From Candidatus Peribacteria bacterium (GTDB taxonomy: Bacteria; Patescibacteriota; Gracilibacteria; UBA1369; LOWO2-01-FULL-3), in assembly GCA_943359415.1 (NCBI GenBank), contig CALRHQ010000013.1, positions 1 through 17,405 on the forward strand: a stretch of 17,405 bases of DNA, read 5' to 3'. The position numbers were made by a program, and so were the translations under genes. The notes below the pieces were generated by a model. That model had not been told where the DNA came from. It made no database searches and was given only the letters and a program-made list of their open reading frames with translations. Below are positions 1 to 7,483 of this stretch, piece after piece (within the stretch, counting starts at the first letter, position 1; the number at the start of each line of letters is the position of its first letter).

Positions 1-411
1 TACCAAGACTTAGGTGTTAATTTCAGTTGCACCACCAACCGCCTGTTGTCCCTTAACGCGAAACCGTAGCTAGGCCATAGAGTTTGGATAAAGGCAGGAC
101 CGCATCCAGAAAGGTCTGGACATCTCCGGGATTCTAAAGCGAACTCTAGAATACCATCACCTCAGTGAGGACAGAGAGAAAAGTAAATTTTGGGAAGCAA
201 TCATAGTCGTCGTGATTTCCTTATGTCCGAAATCATTTGCGATTTTACGAGTGCCTCACTTTACGGTCCTTTGCAGGAAGATTGGGGTTTAAGATCTCGA
301 TCGGTCTATGTTTTCACATAAACATGATTTCGAATCTCTCAATCTGTAACGCTTTTATTTGTATTTTTGTTTTGCGCGTTTCCGCTATTTGCTTTCCTCA
401 TCTCTCCACTC

Positions 412-446
412 TGTGAGACAAATCTCACAAAAGCATAATGCTTTTT
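412..446. other. Two abutting hairpins
   Basis: TGTGAGA (412-418) pairs perfectly with TCTCACA (423-429) around a 4-base loop. Directly adjoining it, AAAAGCAT (429-436) pairs with ATGCTTTT (438-445) and is followed by a further T and a T-rich tract to about 490. Read on the plus strand the second hairpin resembles a weak intrinsic terminator for something entering from the left. Read on the minus strand the pair would be an internal structural element of the predicted RNA. Confidence 0.4.
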
Positions 447-615
447 AGTATAGAGAAGAAAATTTTTGTTTTTGTTTTATTTTGATAGAGTTGAAGCTTT
501 TTGATCCAAGTGCCAAAAAATCATTATGAGATATTTCTCAGGATCTTTATCAGGCGACTAATAGCCTTTCAGCTTCTCCTCCTTTTTAAACTTCTGTGAT
601 TTTAATGTACAAGTG

Positions 616-664
616 CTTTCTAGGGCGTTGATTCTATTTTTGCTTTTCTAGGGCGTTTGATTTT
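616..664. repeat. Direct repeat, two copies of a CTAGGGCGTT-containing unit
   Basis: The unit GCTTTCTAGGGCGTTGATT begins at 615, and a near-identical copy with one extra T in two places begins at 642, about 27 bases on. The copies lie about 60-110 bases downstream of the minus-strand promoter, so they would fall in the 5' part of the predicted RNA. They could be a protein-binding or antitermination-type element. The role is unknown. Confidence 0.5.
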
Positions 665-722
665 CTGTAGTAAGTGTTCTGTATTTTTTGTGAACGTTTT
701 TCTTATCTACGAAAATCATACT

Positions 723-750
723 AGTATATCCAATATACAAATATTGTCAA
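723..750 (-). promoter_or_regulatory. Sigma70-type promoter for the left-edge RNA
   Basis: On the minus strand a perfect -35 TTGACA (plus coordinates 745-750) and a near-perfect -10 TATACT (723-728) are separated by 16 bases. This is the best-matching minus-strand promoter in the window. It reads away from the HNH gene into the gene-free, structured left end, which is the main reason to believe an RNA gene lies there. Confidence 0.6.
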
Positions 751-799
751 AATTCTAACATGGACACAATCAGAGTAATGTTGCAGAATAAAAATCAAC

Positions 800-816
800 G
801 TGGCTCAAGAAGCCAC
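800..816 (-). terminator. Possible terminator of the HNH gene
   Basis: GTGGCT (800-805) and AGCCAC (811-816) form a perfect 6-bp stem with a 5-base loop. On the minus strand it is followed by GTTGATTTTTATT, a T-rich but interrupted tail. It lies between the HNH stop codon and the next minus-strand promoter, the expected place for a terminator. Confidence 0.4.
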
Positions 817-850
817 TAAACAGCACGCGCCAAAATAGGCTATTTTTGAT

Positions 851-944
851 AAAATCTTTTTTGATCTACAGAAAACACATGCAAATTCAACCAACTAAAC
901 ACGACCACTATTAACGTAAACATTCAGAAAATCTTTTTTATCTA
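851..944. repeat. Direct repeat AAAATCTTTTTT(G)ATCTA, two copies
   Basis: AAAATCTTTTTTGATCTA at 851-868 recurs as AAAATCTTTTTTATCTA at 928-944, differing by one deleted G. Both lie downstream of the HNH gene, and no coding frame covers them. The sequence is simple, so the repeat may be a product of base composition. Confidence 0.35.
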
Positions 945-994
945 GCATAAAACAAACGCATCATAACCAGAATCTTATTCTCTCCTAATCTTTT

Positions 995-2587
995 TCATCG
1001 AACATTCTTCATCTTATATTTCATCACAACCGCATCAACCTTATCTTTCGTGTCCAAAACTTCGCCAGTATGTTTATCTACACAGCCGACTTCGTCGGCC
1101 CAATCATCATTTTTCCATTCTCCGATCTTAAGCCTCGATCGCCCTTCAGCATCATATTTCCCTTTCACTCCATGTTCTCCACCTCCTCCATCACCAATTG
1201 TCACCACCTTCTTCAGCACCCACTTTTCCGGAACATCCTCCTCGTTTTCAATACACCCACCATGCACAAGATCATGATGTTTATTACACAAAGGCACGAT
1301 ACTTTCCGAATCATGCCTCCTAAAAAGCACAAATCTTTTTGTATGATGCAAAACAAAACATGGAAAATTACATTTTGGAAATCCACATTTATAGCCATAC
1401 TTGGCCAAAATCTGGCGCTTCAATACAACAGGGATATGCCTGCTCGGAGGATTGTTTATTTTTTTATAATCCAATTTTATATCTTTTCCTACTTCACCTT
1501 TCTCAATCAAACTTTTACCAAAATCATTATTCTTGACCACAACATTCACAACATTCACAACATTCACATCTTTCACATCTTTCACATCTTTCACATCTTT
1601 CACAAAACTAGGTTTACCTCTATTCACATTATATTCGCGCATTTTCTCCTCATTTTTTTTAACATCATCATCACGCCTTCTCTCATCCAATTTCTGAAAC
1701 AAAACCTCAAAGACCTCATTCCAACTAAAACTCTGTTTTCGCTCTTTCTCAAGCCGTTGTTTAAAAAGTCGAAGTTTAAATTCTATATCCATACTCGCAT
1801 GAAAAAGAAAAACCTTATATCTCTCCTCTTGCCTAATATCCTGATAATTAATCAAAACATTACTATCTTCATCAAATATTTTTTCCAGACCAAACAAACC
1901 TTGGCTAGCACTATCAATATTCCCAAAATTAACGTTACCGTTAAGAACACTTTCTGTTCGTTTTTGGCTTGTATATGCCATGAGTGCCCGTTGAGGTAAT
2001 GTCTCGACTTTTCTAGCCAAATCCTCGTCAGTTTCCTTCGTCGCAATATACGAAACAGTTTCAATCTTACTCCAACTTTGTTTTCCACTTTCAAATTGCC
2101 TCAACAAAACTGGCTTATCTGCAATCCTTTTTGCCAATCGCAAAATTCGATCAACCGTGAAATTACTCATTCCCGCCAACTTTTTTGCAAAATCATAAAG
2201 AGAAACAAACCCTTTTTTCTTATGCAAAAACCTTTTCTCAACCTCCGGCAACATCGCCGCAAATTTCCGAATCCACTCCTTTGCATTCATCCCATATTCA
2301 ACACATTTTTTATATAATTGTTCATCCGAAAGATCAGAAATTTTAAAACCGACAGCACTAGGAAAAACCGCAGCCACATGGCCTTTCGCAAACGTCGGAA
2401 CAACCTTTCCATGACTTTGCACAGCCACCCCTGAAGCAAACCCTCCTTGTTTTTTTACAGACGCAACAACAGATTCCCATTTATCTTGCACAGCCACTTC
2501 AGGCAATTTCGTAGCTCCATCTGTTTTCATTTCAACTTTTTTATTTTCCATATTTTTTATATTAAAAATTATCACCAAAGCATTCAT
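995..2587 (-). CDS. HNH endonuclease-domain protein
   Basis: A predicted 530-residue protein. Near the C-terminus (about residues 390-450) it has a zinc/HNH-type motif: a CGFPKC pair, then LHHTKRF with H414-H415, then IVPLCNKHHDLVHGG. This is the arrangement of HNH nucleases of the DUF222-like group, common as multicopy genes in Patescibacteria and actinobacteria. The N-terminal half (about 85-200) is helical, with a segment on mesh/cohesion-like helices (GFVSLYDFAKKLAGMS, WSKIETVSYIA) also typical of these proteins. The middle carries the low-complexity run VKD x4, VNV x3 from a DNA tandem repeat. The asparagine of a textbook HNH appears to be Ser/Glu here, so catalytic activity is not assured. 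The start at 2587 is the longest; ATG at 2551 (MENKKVE) is equally plausible, as neither has a ribosome-binding site. Role unknown: mobile nuclease or nucleic-acid-processing protein. Confidence 0.8.
   Translation of the reverse strand: MNALVIIFNIKNMENKKVEMKTDGATKLPEVAVQDKWESVVASVKKQGGFASGVAVQSHGKVVPTFAKGHVAAVFPSAVGFKISDLSDEQLYKKCVEYGMNAKEWIRKFAAMLPEVEKRFLHKKKGFVSLYDFAKKLAGMSNFTVDRILRLAKRIADKPVLLRQFESGKQSWSKIETVSYIATKETDEDLARKVETLPQRALMAYTSQKRTESVLNGNVNFGNIDSASQGLFGLEKIFDEDSNVLINYQDIRQEERYKVFLFHASMDIEFKLRLFKQRLEKERKQSFSWNEVFEVLFQKLDERRRDDDVKKNEEKMREYNVNRGKPSFVKDVKDVKDVKDVNVVNVVNVVVKNNDFGKSLIEKGEVGKDIKLDYKKINNPPSRHIPVVLKRQILAKYGYKCGFPKCNFPCFVLHHTKRFVLFRRHDSESIVPLCNKHHDLVHGGCIENEEDVPEKWVLKKVVTIGDGGGGEHGVKGKYDAEGRSRLKIGEWKNDDWADEVGCVDKHTGEVLDTKDKVDAVVMKYKMKNVR
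1542..1604 (-). repeat. Seven 9-bp tandem repeats inside the HNH gene
   Basis: Seven units read on the plus strand as three ACATTCACA followed by four TCTTTCACA. Because 9 is a multiple of 3, copy-number change alters the protein by three residues at a time (VKD or VNV) without breaking the frame. They sit in the linker between the helical N-terminal half and the HNH domain. Confidence 0.9.
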
Positions 2588-2622
2588 ACCAAACCGACAT
2601 GAAATTTTCTTAAATTTTTTCT

Positions 2623-2650
2623 AAATTATTTTTTCCCTCCACTCTTTCAA
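2623..2650 (-). promoter_or_regulatory. Likely promoter of the HNH gene
   Basis: On the minus strand TTGAAA (plus 2645-2650), 16 bases, then TAATTT (2623-2628). It would start transcription near 2616, about 29 bases before the ATG at 2587. The match is moderate and the surroundings are AT-rich. Confidence 0.4.
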
Positions 2651-2769
2651 ATATTCAAACATTGATATAGGATAAGCCCACAAATAAAACACGTATTCGG
2701 CAAAACACAAAAATCAGAACATCAAAATATCGCATACAATTGATCAAAACCACACTCAACCACACAACT

Positions 2770-5328
2770 ATGTTCGTATCTCTCGATCTCGAAACCACAG
2801 GAATAGATCCACTAAAAAACAAAATCATCGAATTTGGTGCTGTAAAATTTGATCTAAATGGACAAAAAGAAACATTACAAATTTTAACAAATCCAGGAAT
2901 AGCGCTTCCGGACATCATAAAACATATAACTCATATTACTGATGACGAACTTAAAGGTACGCCATCCTTCGCGGAAAAAGCACAGGAAATAAAAGCTTTC
3001 ATCGGAGATCTGCCTATAATTGGCCACAATATCCAATTCGATATTTCTTTTTTAAATGCAAATGGTTTAGGTCTAACAAATCCACTATATGATACGTTTC
3101 CATTCTCAAGCATAATCTTTCCAAGTCTGCCGACCTATAGCCTGGAAGTTCTATCTGAAATACTAAATCTTTCACACGAAGAAAAACATCGTGCACTTGA
3201 AGATTCCATCGCAGCAATGGAATTATTTATTAAATTATCAGAAAAATTTCAAGAACTTCCACCAGAAACAATCAAAAAAATTCACACACTTTGCAAAAGA
3301 ACGAAAAATCCATTGGCAGGGTTTTTGTTGACACTAGAGCCAAAAACAATACAAGAAAACTTCACGGTTAAAACACAATTCGCACAAACATTGACTGAGA
3401 TTTCATCAGGATCAAAAACTAAAAAATCAAAAGGATCTTTAGAAGAAAATCAATTATCAATCTTCGAAGAACCGACAGAACCCGCAACTCAAATCGAAAC
3501 AATCAACGTCGAACCGCAAAATCCAATCATCGCAAAAATCGCATCAAAGATTCTCGAATCAAAAGAAAACCTACTTATAGAGCTATCCCCTCCTTACGAA
3601 GATCTGATCAAAGACCTCATAAAAACATTGGATAAAGATTCATACATCGCAGTTCCGTCCGAAATCTTTCAAAGCATGTTTTCTGAAATACCTGATTCTG
3701 TAGCCAAAATAGAATCTCCAAAGAAATACGTATCAATAAAAAGATTAGAAAAATTATTGGAAAAACCTCAAATCCAAGACCACGAATTCACTGCATTTTC
3801 AAAAACAATAATATGGTTAAATGAAACAAAAACAGGACTTTTACACGAACTTTCATTTTTAAATCAGGAAAAACAGTTAATACACGAATTAACAATCGAT
3901 GAAAACTTGGTTAATCCGCTTTCAGAAGCCTTTTTCGCAAAAGGAATTGAAAAGGACATTTCAAGTCCTTCGATTTGTTCACACAACTATCTCGGAGACA
4001 TCACAACTCACTTCAACACAGGAAATGATGAAAAATCTTTAGATAAAGATCACAACAGCATCTCCACACATGTCGCTATCAAAAGCCATTTTCCAGCATT
4101 AAAGCCTAAAAATCTTATCATCATAGATTTCGATAAATTCGTAAAAACACTACATTTCGAATCCTCATATTATTTGAAATTGGATATTTTATTAAACCAA
4201 ATAAAAAGGTTTGAAGAAGAACAAAATGACAATCAAACTTCAGAATCACTTTCCTCAAAAGCAACCATGCTTTTTGGACTGATTGGGATAATAATGGAAC
4301 GATTCAAGGACGACAATCAATTCATAGAAAGATGCACGATTTCCAAGGAAACAACGGAAACAAAACATTGGGAAAAAGCAGTACACTCAGCCGAAAACAT
4401 CACAGATTTACTAAACCAAACAAACGATCCACTTCTTAAAAAATCAGCAAAAACATTAGCAGAATTTTTCATCACACCAAACCTTGAGGAAAATCTCGTA
4501 CTAATAGAAAAAGATATGGAGGGAAATGCAATAATCAAAAAATCTCCATTCGAAGTAAAGCCACAAATCGAAAAAATTCTGACAAATTGCGAATCATACA
4601 AAATAATAAGCGAAAATGTAGACTTAAATGACAACGGACATTTCACAAAACATCTTTTTGGCCTACCGGAAAACCTTAAAACGATAAAAGAAAATGAGCT
4701 AACAGAAGCCTCATCTGTAACTAAATCTTCTTTCGAAATTTTTATCGCAGACAAGCCAAATTATTACTCAAGAGAAGACCGGGATTTGATGAAAAACATC
4801 GCAAAATATGCAGAAAGTCGCAAAGGTGCAGTCGCAATCATCGCTAATTCACGCCAACAAATAGAATTTTTCACACTGGAATTGGGCAAAATTTTGCAAT
4901 CACCACGACAAATCATCTCTCTTCTTACGGGAAGCATCGGAAAAGCAGCGGAACAATTTAGAGTAAATCATGAAAACGCAGTCTTAATAGTCACTCCAAA
5001 TGCATGGAATTATTTTAAATACGCAAATCTGGTAAATTCGCTTATTATAACCAAAATTCCATTCGATCCACCTAGTGATCCTTATCTGATCGCAGCAAGC
5101 AAAAATTTCGAAAATCCATTCGATGAATTACAAGTTCCACTCGCTATTTTTGCATTAAAAAGAATAATAAACCGCATAAAACAGCCAATAACCGAAGAAC
5201 AAAAATTTCAAAATATTAGCAAAGAAGTCCTAATCCTCGACGACCGTCTAACTACAAAAAACTACGGAAAAGCCTTCCTGGAGAATTTGAAAAATATTGC
5301 ACATATATCTCCATTTTTGCCAATATAG
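2770..5328 (+). CDS. DEDDh 3'-5' exonuclease fused to a degenerate DinG-type helicase
   Basis: 852 residues from the ATG at 2770. An in-frame TTG at 2740 would add ten residues but precedes the first exonuclease strand by more than needed. Residues 1-160 are a DnaQ/PolC-epsilon-type exonuclease with all DEDDh positions: D6-x-E8 (SLDLETTG), H86-N with D91 (GHNIQFD), and H140/D145 (HRALED). The remainder matches the body of Bacillus-type DinG (exonuclease-helicase) at the far end: IPFDPPSDP (763-771), NPFDELQVP (782-790) and DRLTTKNYGKAFLENL. But the ATPase motifs are gone: the Walker A position reads LLIELSPPYEDL (about 268-279), the DEAH position reads IIIDFDKF (D453), and motif VI reads ALKRIINRIKQ, keeping one arginine. 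It is therefore probably an active nuclease with a non-hydrolysing, perhaps DNA-binding, helicase fold. The start lacks a Shine-Dalgarno sequence. Confidence 0.85.
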   Translation: MFVSLDLETTGIDPLKNKIIEFGAVKFDLNGQKETLQILTNPGIALPDIIKHITHITDDELKGTPSFAEKAQEIKAFIGDLPIIGHNIQFDISFLNANGLGLTNPLYDTFPFSSIIFPSLPTYSLEVLSEILNLSHEEKHRALEDSIAAMELFIKLSEKFQELPPETIKKIHTLCKRTKNPLAGFLLTLEPKTIQENFTVKTQFAQTLTEISSGSKTKKSKGSLEENQLSIFEEPTEPATQIETINVEPQNPIIAKIASKILESKENLLIELSPPYEDLIKDLIKTLDKDSYIAVPSEIFQSMFSEIPDSVAKIESPKKYVSIKRLEKLLEKPQIQDHEFTAFSKTIIWLNETKTGLLHELSFLNQEKQLIHELTIDENLVNPLSEAFFAKGIEKDISSPSICSHNYLGDITTHFNTGNDEKSLDKDHNSISTHVAIKSHFPALKPKNLIIIDFDKFVKTLHFESSYYLKLDILLNQIKRFEEEQNDNQTSESLSSKATMLFGLIGIIMERFKDDNQFIERCTISKETTETKHWEKAVHSAENITDLLNQTNDPLLKKSAKTLAEFFITPNLEENLVLIEKDMEGNAIIKKSPFEVKPQIEKILTNCESYKIISENVDLNDNGHFTKHLFGLPENLKTIKENELTEASSVTKSSFEIFIADKPNYYSREDRDLMKNIAKYAESRKGAVAIIANSRQQIEFFTLELGKILQSPRQIISLLTGSIGKAAEQFRVNHENAVLIVTPNAWNYFKYANLVNSLIITKIPFDPPSDPYLIAASKNFENPFDELQVPLAIFALKRIINRIKQPITEEQKFQNISKEVLILDDRLTTKNYGKAFLENLKNIAHISPFLPI

Positions 5329-5329
5329 A

Positions 5330-5364
5330 CTGGAAAATTATCATAAAACCAGCTAATCTTTTTT
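5330..5364 (+). terminator. Weak possible terminator after the exonuclease gene
   Basis: CTGG (5330-5333) can pair with CCAG (5349-5352) over a 15-base loop, followed after six bases by a six-T run ending at 5364. The stem is short, so this is only a possibility. The remaining bases up to the next start hold no clear promoter. Confidence 0.25.
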
Positions 5365-5445
5365 CGTATATACATACTATGTTCACACACATAATTACAT
5401 ACGTATTCATACAGACCTTATCTATCCATTAACAAAACCTTAAAA

Positions 5446-6057
5446 ATGGCTCACCTACTCCCACAACTACCTTATGCATATGATGCTCTCGAACCATATA
5501 TTGATGCAAAAACAATGGAAATTCACCATTCAAAACATCATCAAACATATACAGACAAATTTAATGCAGCACTTGAAAAACACCCTGAATTATTCGAAAA
5601 AGCACCTGAAGCTCTACTAAAAGACCTTTCACAAGTTCCTGAAGACATTCGTCAAGTAGTTATAAATCACGGAGGAGGATATGTAAATCACAATCTTTTT
5701 TGGGAAATGCTACGCCCTGGGCAAGAAAACAACACTCCATCGGGAGCGCTATTGGAAGCCATAAACAAGCACTTCACGTCGTTCGAAAATTTCAAAACAG
5801 CATTCACCTTAGAAGCATCTTCAAAATTTGGAAGTGGATGGACATGGCTTTGCAAAAAAGAAAATGGAGATTTAGTGATTATCTCGACTTCAAACCAAGA
5901 TTCCCCTCTTTCTCAAGGACTAACTCCAATCATGGCAATAGATATTTGGGAACACGCATACTACCTAAAACACCAAAATCGCAGACCGGAATATATCGAA
6001 AATTGGTGGAAAGTAGCAAACTGGTCAAAAGCAGAAGAATTGAGAGCACAAGCCTAA
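5446..6057 (+). CDS. sodA: Superoxide dismutase, Fe/Mn family
   Basis: 203 residues, the usual length for this family, which converts superoxide to oxygen and hydrogen peroxide. The four metal ligands are present: H27 (EIHHSKHH), H82 (GGGYVNHNLFW), D166 and H170 (DIWEHAYY). Gln151 in NQDSPL and the Gly-Gly before the second histidine fit the manganese form, as the iron form usually places the active-site Gln near the second helix instead. Metal choice from sequence alone is uncertain, and a cambialistic enzyme is possible. There is no signal peptide, so the enzyme is cytoplasmic. It is flanked by intergenic sequence on both sides and looks monocistronic. The ATG is preceded by CCTTAAAA with no ribosome-binding site. 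Confidence 0.95.
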   Translation: MAHLLPQLPYAYDALEPYIDAKTMEIHHSKHHQTYTDKFNAALEKHPELFEKAPEALLKDLSQVPEDIRQVVINHGGGYVNHNLFWEMLRPGQENNTPSGALLEAINKHFTSFENFKTAFTLEASSKFGSGWTWLCKKENGDLVIISTSNQDSPLSQGLTPIMAIDIWEHAYYLKHQNRRPEYIENWWKVANWSKAEELRAQA

Positions 6058-6068
6058 AGAATCGATTG

Positions 6069-6096
6069 TTGACAGATTAACGAAATAGCGTAGAAT
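6069..6096 (+). promoter_or_regulatory. Promoter of the first 4-Cys protein gene
   Basis: TTGACA (6069-6074), 16 bases, TAGAAT (6091-6096), placing the transcript start about 24 bases before the ATG at 6127. The segment AAATAGCGTAGA covering the spacer end and the -10 is repeated in the promoter of the downstream paralogue. Confidence 0.7.
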
Positions 6097-6110
6097 GTCT
6101 ACGCTATTTC
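6082..6110. promoter_or_regulatory. Perfect 13-bp palindrome overlapping the -10
   Basis: GAAATAGCGTAGA (6082-6094) and TCTACGCTATTTC (6098-6110) are exact reverse complements around ATG. Because the dyad covers the spacer end, the -10 and the predicted transcript start, it is better placed to be a repressor operator than an RNA hairpin. It could also serve as a bidirectional terminator stem for the superoxide dismutase gene, but no T-run follows. Confidence 0.65.
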
Positions 6111-6126
6111 TAAACAAAACTAAGCC

Positions 6127-6663
6127 ATGTTCGAGAGACCACCACAATTAGCCATTCGTCCGGATTTGAGTCCAACGAGAATCGGGTCTGCAAGAAATGG
6201 ATCTCAACCAGCAACATTAAGAAATATTGCATTGGTGGTGGGAACAGTTGCCACAGCTTCATTGATAGCAGTAGGCTTAATCAATGAAGAAAATGATGCA
6301 AAAGAAAAAGCGGAAAATGCTGGAACAGAGGCAAGAGAATCACTTGATTTAGCCCTTAAAGGCATAGATCTTCCTCCAACATTTATAACAGAACTACAAT
6401 GTATTTCTTCACGCGCAGCACAAGCTTGCAAAAGCACTGCCAAAACAGACGAATTCGAAAAAACACATTGCGACGCAGATAGATTGGATCAATGGGAAAA
6501 AAGCGCAGGAATAAATAAACCAATAAAAGGATTATCAAAAAATGCACAATATCTCCTCGCCCCATGGGGGGTAAAACCCAAGTTTATATGCGATAACAAA
6601 GGAGAGAAGAAAAGGCTGAAAATTAAGATGGAGTTGACAAATTCGCAAAATAGCGTAGAGTAG
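6127..6663 (+). CDS. Membrane-anchored 4-cysteine protein, copy 1
   Basis: 178 residues of no recognised family. A short polar N-terminus is followed by one hydrophobic segment at about 34-52 (IALVVGTVATASLIAVGLI), then a helical linker and a domain with C92, C101, C115 and C155. The next gene encodes a clear paralogue with the same motifs (GTEAR, LQC, D-x-FE, CDxDxLD, (L/F)IC) and the identical cysteine spacing of 9, 14 and 40 residues. A single N-terminal membrane segment with four conserved cysteines suggests an outward-facing domain with two disulfides; this is inference. The last codons (LTNSQNSVE) are encoded by the bases that form the promoter of the next gene. The start lacks a Shine-Dalgarno sequence. 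Confidence 0.7.
   Translation: MFERPPQLAIRPDLSPTRIGSARNGSQPATLRNIALVVGTVATASLIAVGLINEENDAKEKAENAGTEARESLDLALKGIDLPPTFITELQCISSRAAQACKSTAKTDEFEKTHCDADRLDQWEKSAGINKPIKGLSKNAQYLLAPWGVKPKFICDNKGEKKRLKIKMELTNSQNSVE
6634..6661 (+). promoter_or_regulatory. Promoter of the second 4-Cys protein gene, inside the first gene's end
   Basis: TTGACA (6634-6639), 16 bases, TAGAGT (6656-6661), overlapping the last codons and stop of the upstream gene. It shares TTGACA, the spacer length and the AAATAGCGTAGA block with the upstream promoter, but only the left half of the palindrome is kept; the right side reads GTAGACGGCCTAC instead. Confidence 0.65.
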
Positions 6664-6690
6664 ACGGCCTACATATAAAACCAATAAAAC

Positions 6691-7422
6691 ATGACACAAG
6701 AAAGAACAACACATACAGCAACAGAAGTAGCAGTAGAAGTGGAAACTAATCCGGTAGCAGAGCCGGCAACGCAACCACAATCGTTCACGCACCCATTTAA
6801 ACCTGCACAAAGACAGCCGGCACCAAGAACAGCTAGCCCGTCAATTCAAAGAGGTCGCACAGCCGCAGATCATGCAGCCATGGCTAGATATGAATACCTA
6901 TTAAGTCAACCAAAAAGAAGTAAAACAGAAACATTAAAAGAAGTTCTTACCGCGGTAAAAAGCACAAATTTAAGAACATTAGCGGCATTAGCTTTAGCGG
7001 GAATAGTAGCGATTGGAGCAAAAACACACATAGATAGCGCAGCAACAGAGAAAGGAACAGAGGCAAGAACAGAACTACTTGCAAAACTACCAACAGGAGT
7101 ACAAATTTCTGAACAAGATTTAACTATGCTTCAATGTATCATCGCACGTGCATCCAGAACATGCGGAAATGTAGTAGGTACAGATCATTTTGAAGATGAA
7201 CAGTGTGATACAGATAAGCTCGACGCAATGAAAATTTCAGAAGGCCAAGATATGGCAATAACAGGATATGCAAAAGCTGCAAAAGCTGTGGCAGCGAAAG
7301 CAGGATTAGACACACAATTAATCTGCCAAGGCCCAAGAGAAGACAAAACATTGGATATAAATGTATATACAGCACCAATAGCTAGACCGGACACAAACTT
7401 CATAGAAACTACAGGGCAATAA
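6691..7422 (+). CDS. Membrane-anchored 4-cysteine protein, copy 2
   Basis: 243 residues, no recognised family. It has a longer, proline/threonine/glutamine-rich N-terminus (1-90) than its paralogue, then a hydrophobic segment at about 94-110 (LRTLAALALAGIVAIGA), a GTEAR block, and the four-cysteine domain with C149, C158, C172 and C212. Spacing (9, 14, 40) is exactly that of the upstream protein, while most other residues have diverged, so the cysteines are likely under selection. The predicted topology is N-in/C-out with the domain outside the cytoplasmic membrane. Its own promoter sits in the tail of the upstream gene, indicating duplication of gene plus promoter. Function unknown; candidates are a surface or pilus-associated component, but nothing in the sequence decides this. 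Confidence 0.7.
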   Translation: MTQERTTHTATEVAVEVETNPVAEPATQPQSFTHPFKPAQRQPAPRTASPSIQRGRTAADHAAMARYEYLLSQPKRSKTETLKEVLTAVKSTNLRTLAALALAGIVAIGAKTHIDSAATEKGTEARTELLAKLPTGVQISEQDLTMLQCIIARASRTCGNVVGTDHFEDEQCDTDKLDAMKISEGQDMAITGYAKAAKAVAAKAGLDTQLICQGPREDKTLDINVYTAPIARPDTNFIETTGQ

Positions 7423-7428
7423 AAGAAT

Positions 7429-7457
7429 TTGCCTAAAAGTAAACAACTCAGTACAAT
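7429..7457 (+). promoter_or_regulatory. lemA promoter
   Basis: TTGCCT (7429-7434), 17 bases, TACAAT (7452-7457), giving a leader of about 19 bases before the ATG at 7484. It lies just after the second 4-Cys gene, and lacks the palindromic box, so lemA is probably expressed independently. Confidence 0.6.
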
Positions 7458-7483
7458 ATACAAAGGTCAATTAAAAAAACTTT

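Larger units (their letters stand above)
1..716 (-). ncRNA. Candidate long structured RNA of unknown class (left end cut)
   Basis: No protein frame of useful length is present. A strong promoter at 723-750 on the minus strand points into this stretch, so transcription from about 716 leftward is expected and would run off the window. The left third (1-300) is about 45-50% G+C against roughly one third just to its right, and it holds several hairpins: 105-110/115-120 (TCCAGA, tetraloop), 131-136/147-152 (ATTCTA), 160-163/167-170, 214-219/229-234 (GATTTC) and 308-313/320-325 (ATGTTT) with flanking complementarity. Two adjacent hairpins lie at 412-429 and 429-445. I compared it by eye with tmRNA, RNase P RNA, SRP RNA, 5S, 16S and 23S signature sequences and found no convincing match. 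It could be an rRNA operon leader, an intron-bearing rRNA end or a new structured RNA. The right boundary is inferred from the promoter only. Confidence 0.4.

Noticed and set aside
91..104. T-box-like GGCAGGACCGC
   Set aside because: One base short of the T-box core, with no stem I, specifier loop or downstream aminoacyl-tRNA synthetase or amino-acid gene.
1..200. Resemblance to the 3' end of 23S rRNA on the plus strand (GTAGCTA, GGATAA..GC.G..GCATC in that order)
   Set aside because: The patches are short, and the intervening conserved helices and the sequence after GCATC do not match. A good minus-strand promoter also points the other way.
1542..1604. CRISPR array
   Set aside because: Units are contiguous 9-mers with no spacers and lie in frame inside a coding gene.
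1070..1999. 309-residue plus-strand frame opposite the HNH gene
   Set aside because: Isoleucine/phenylalanine/histidine-rich shadow of A+T-rich codons and the tandem repeat, with no domain and no promoter.
995..2587. IscB/OMEGA-type nuclease with guide RNA downstream
   Set aside because: The protein has an HNH domain but no RuvC motifs or arginine-rich bridge, so there is no basis to link the left-edge RNA to it as a guide.
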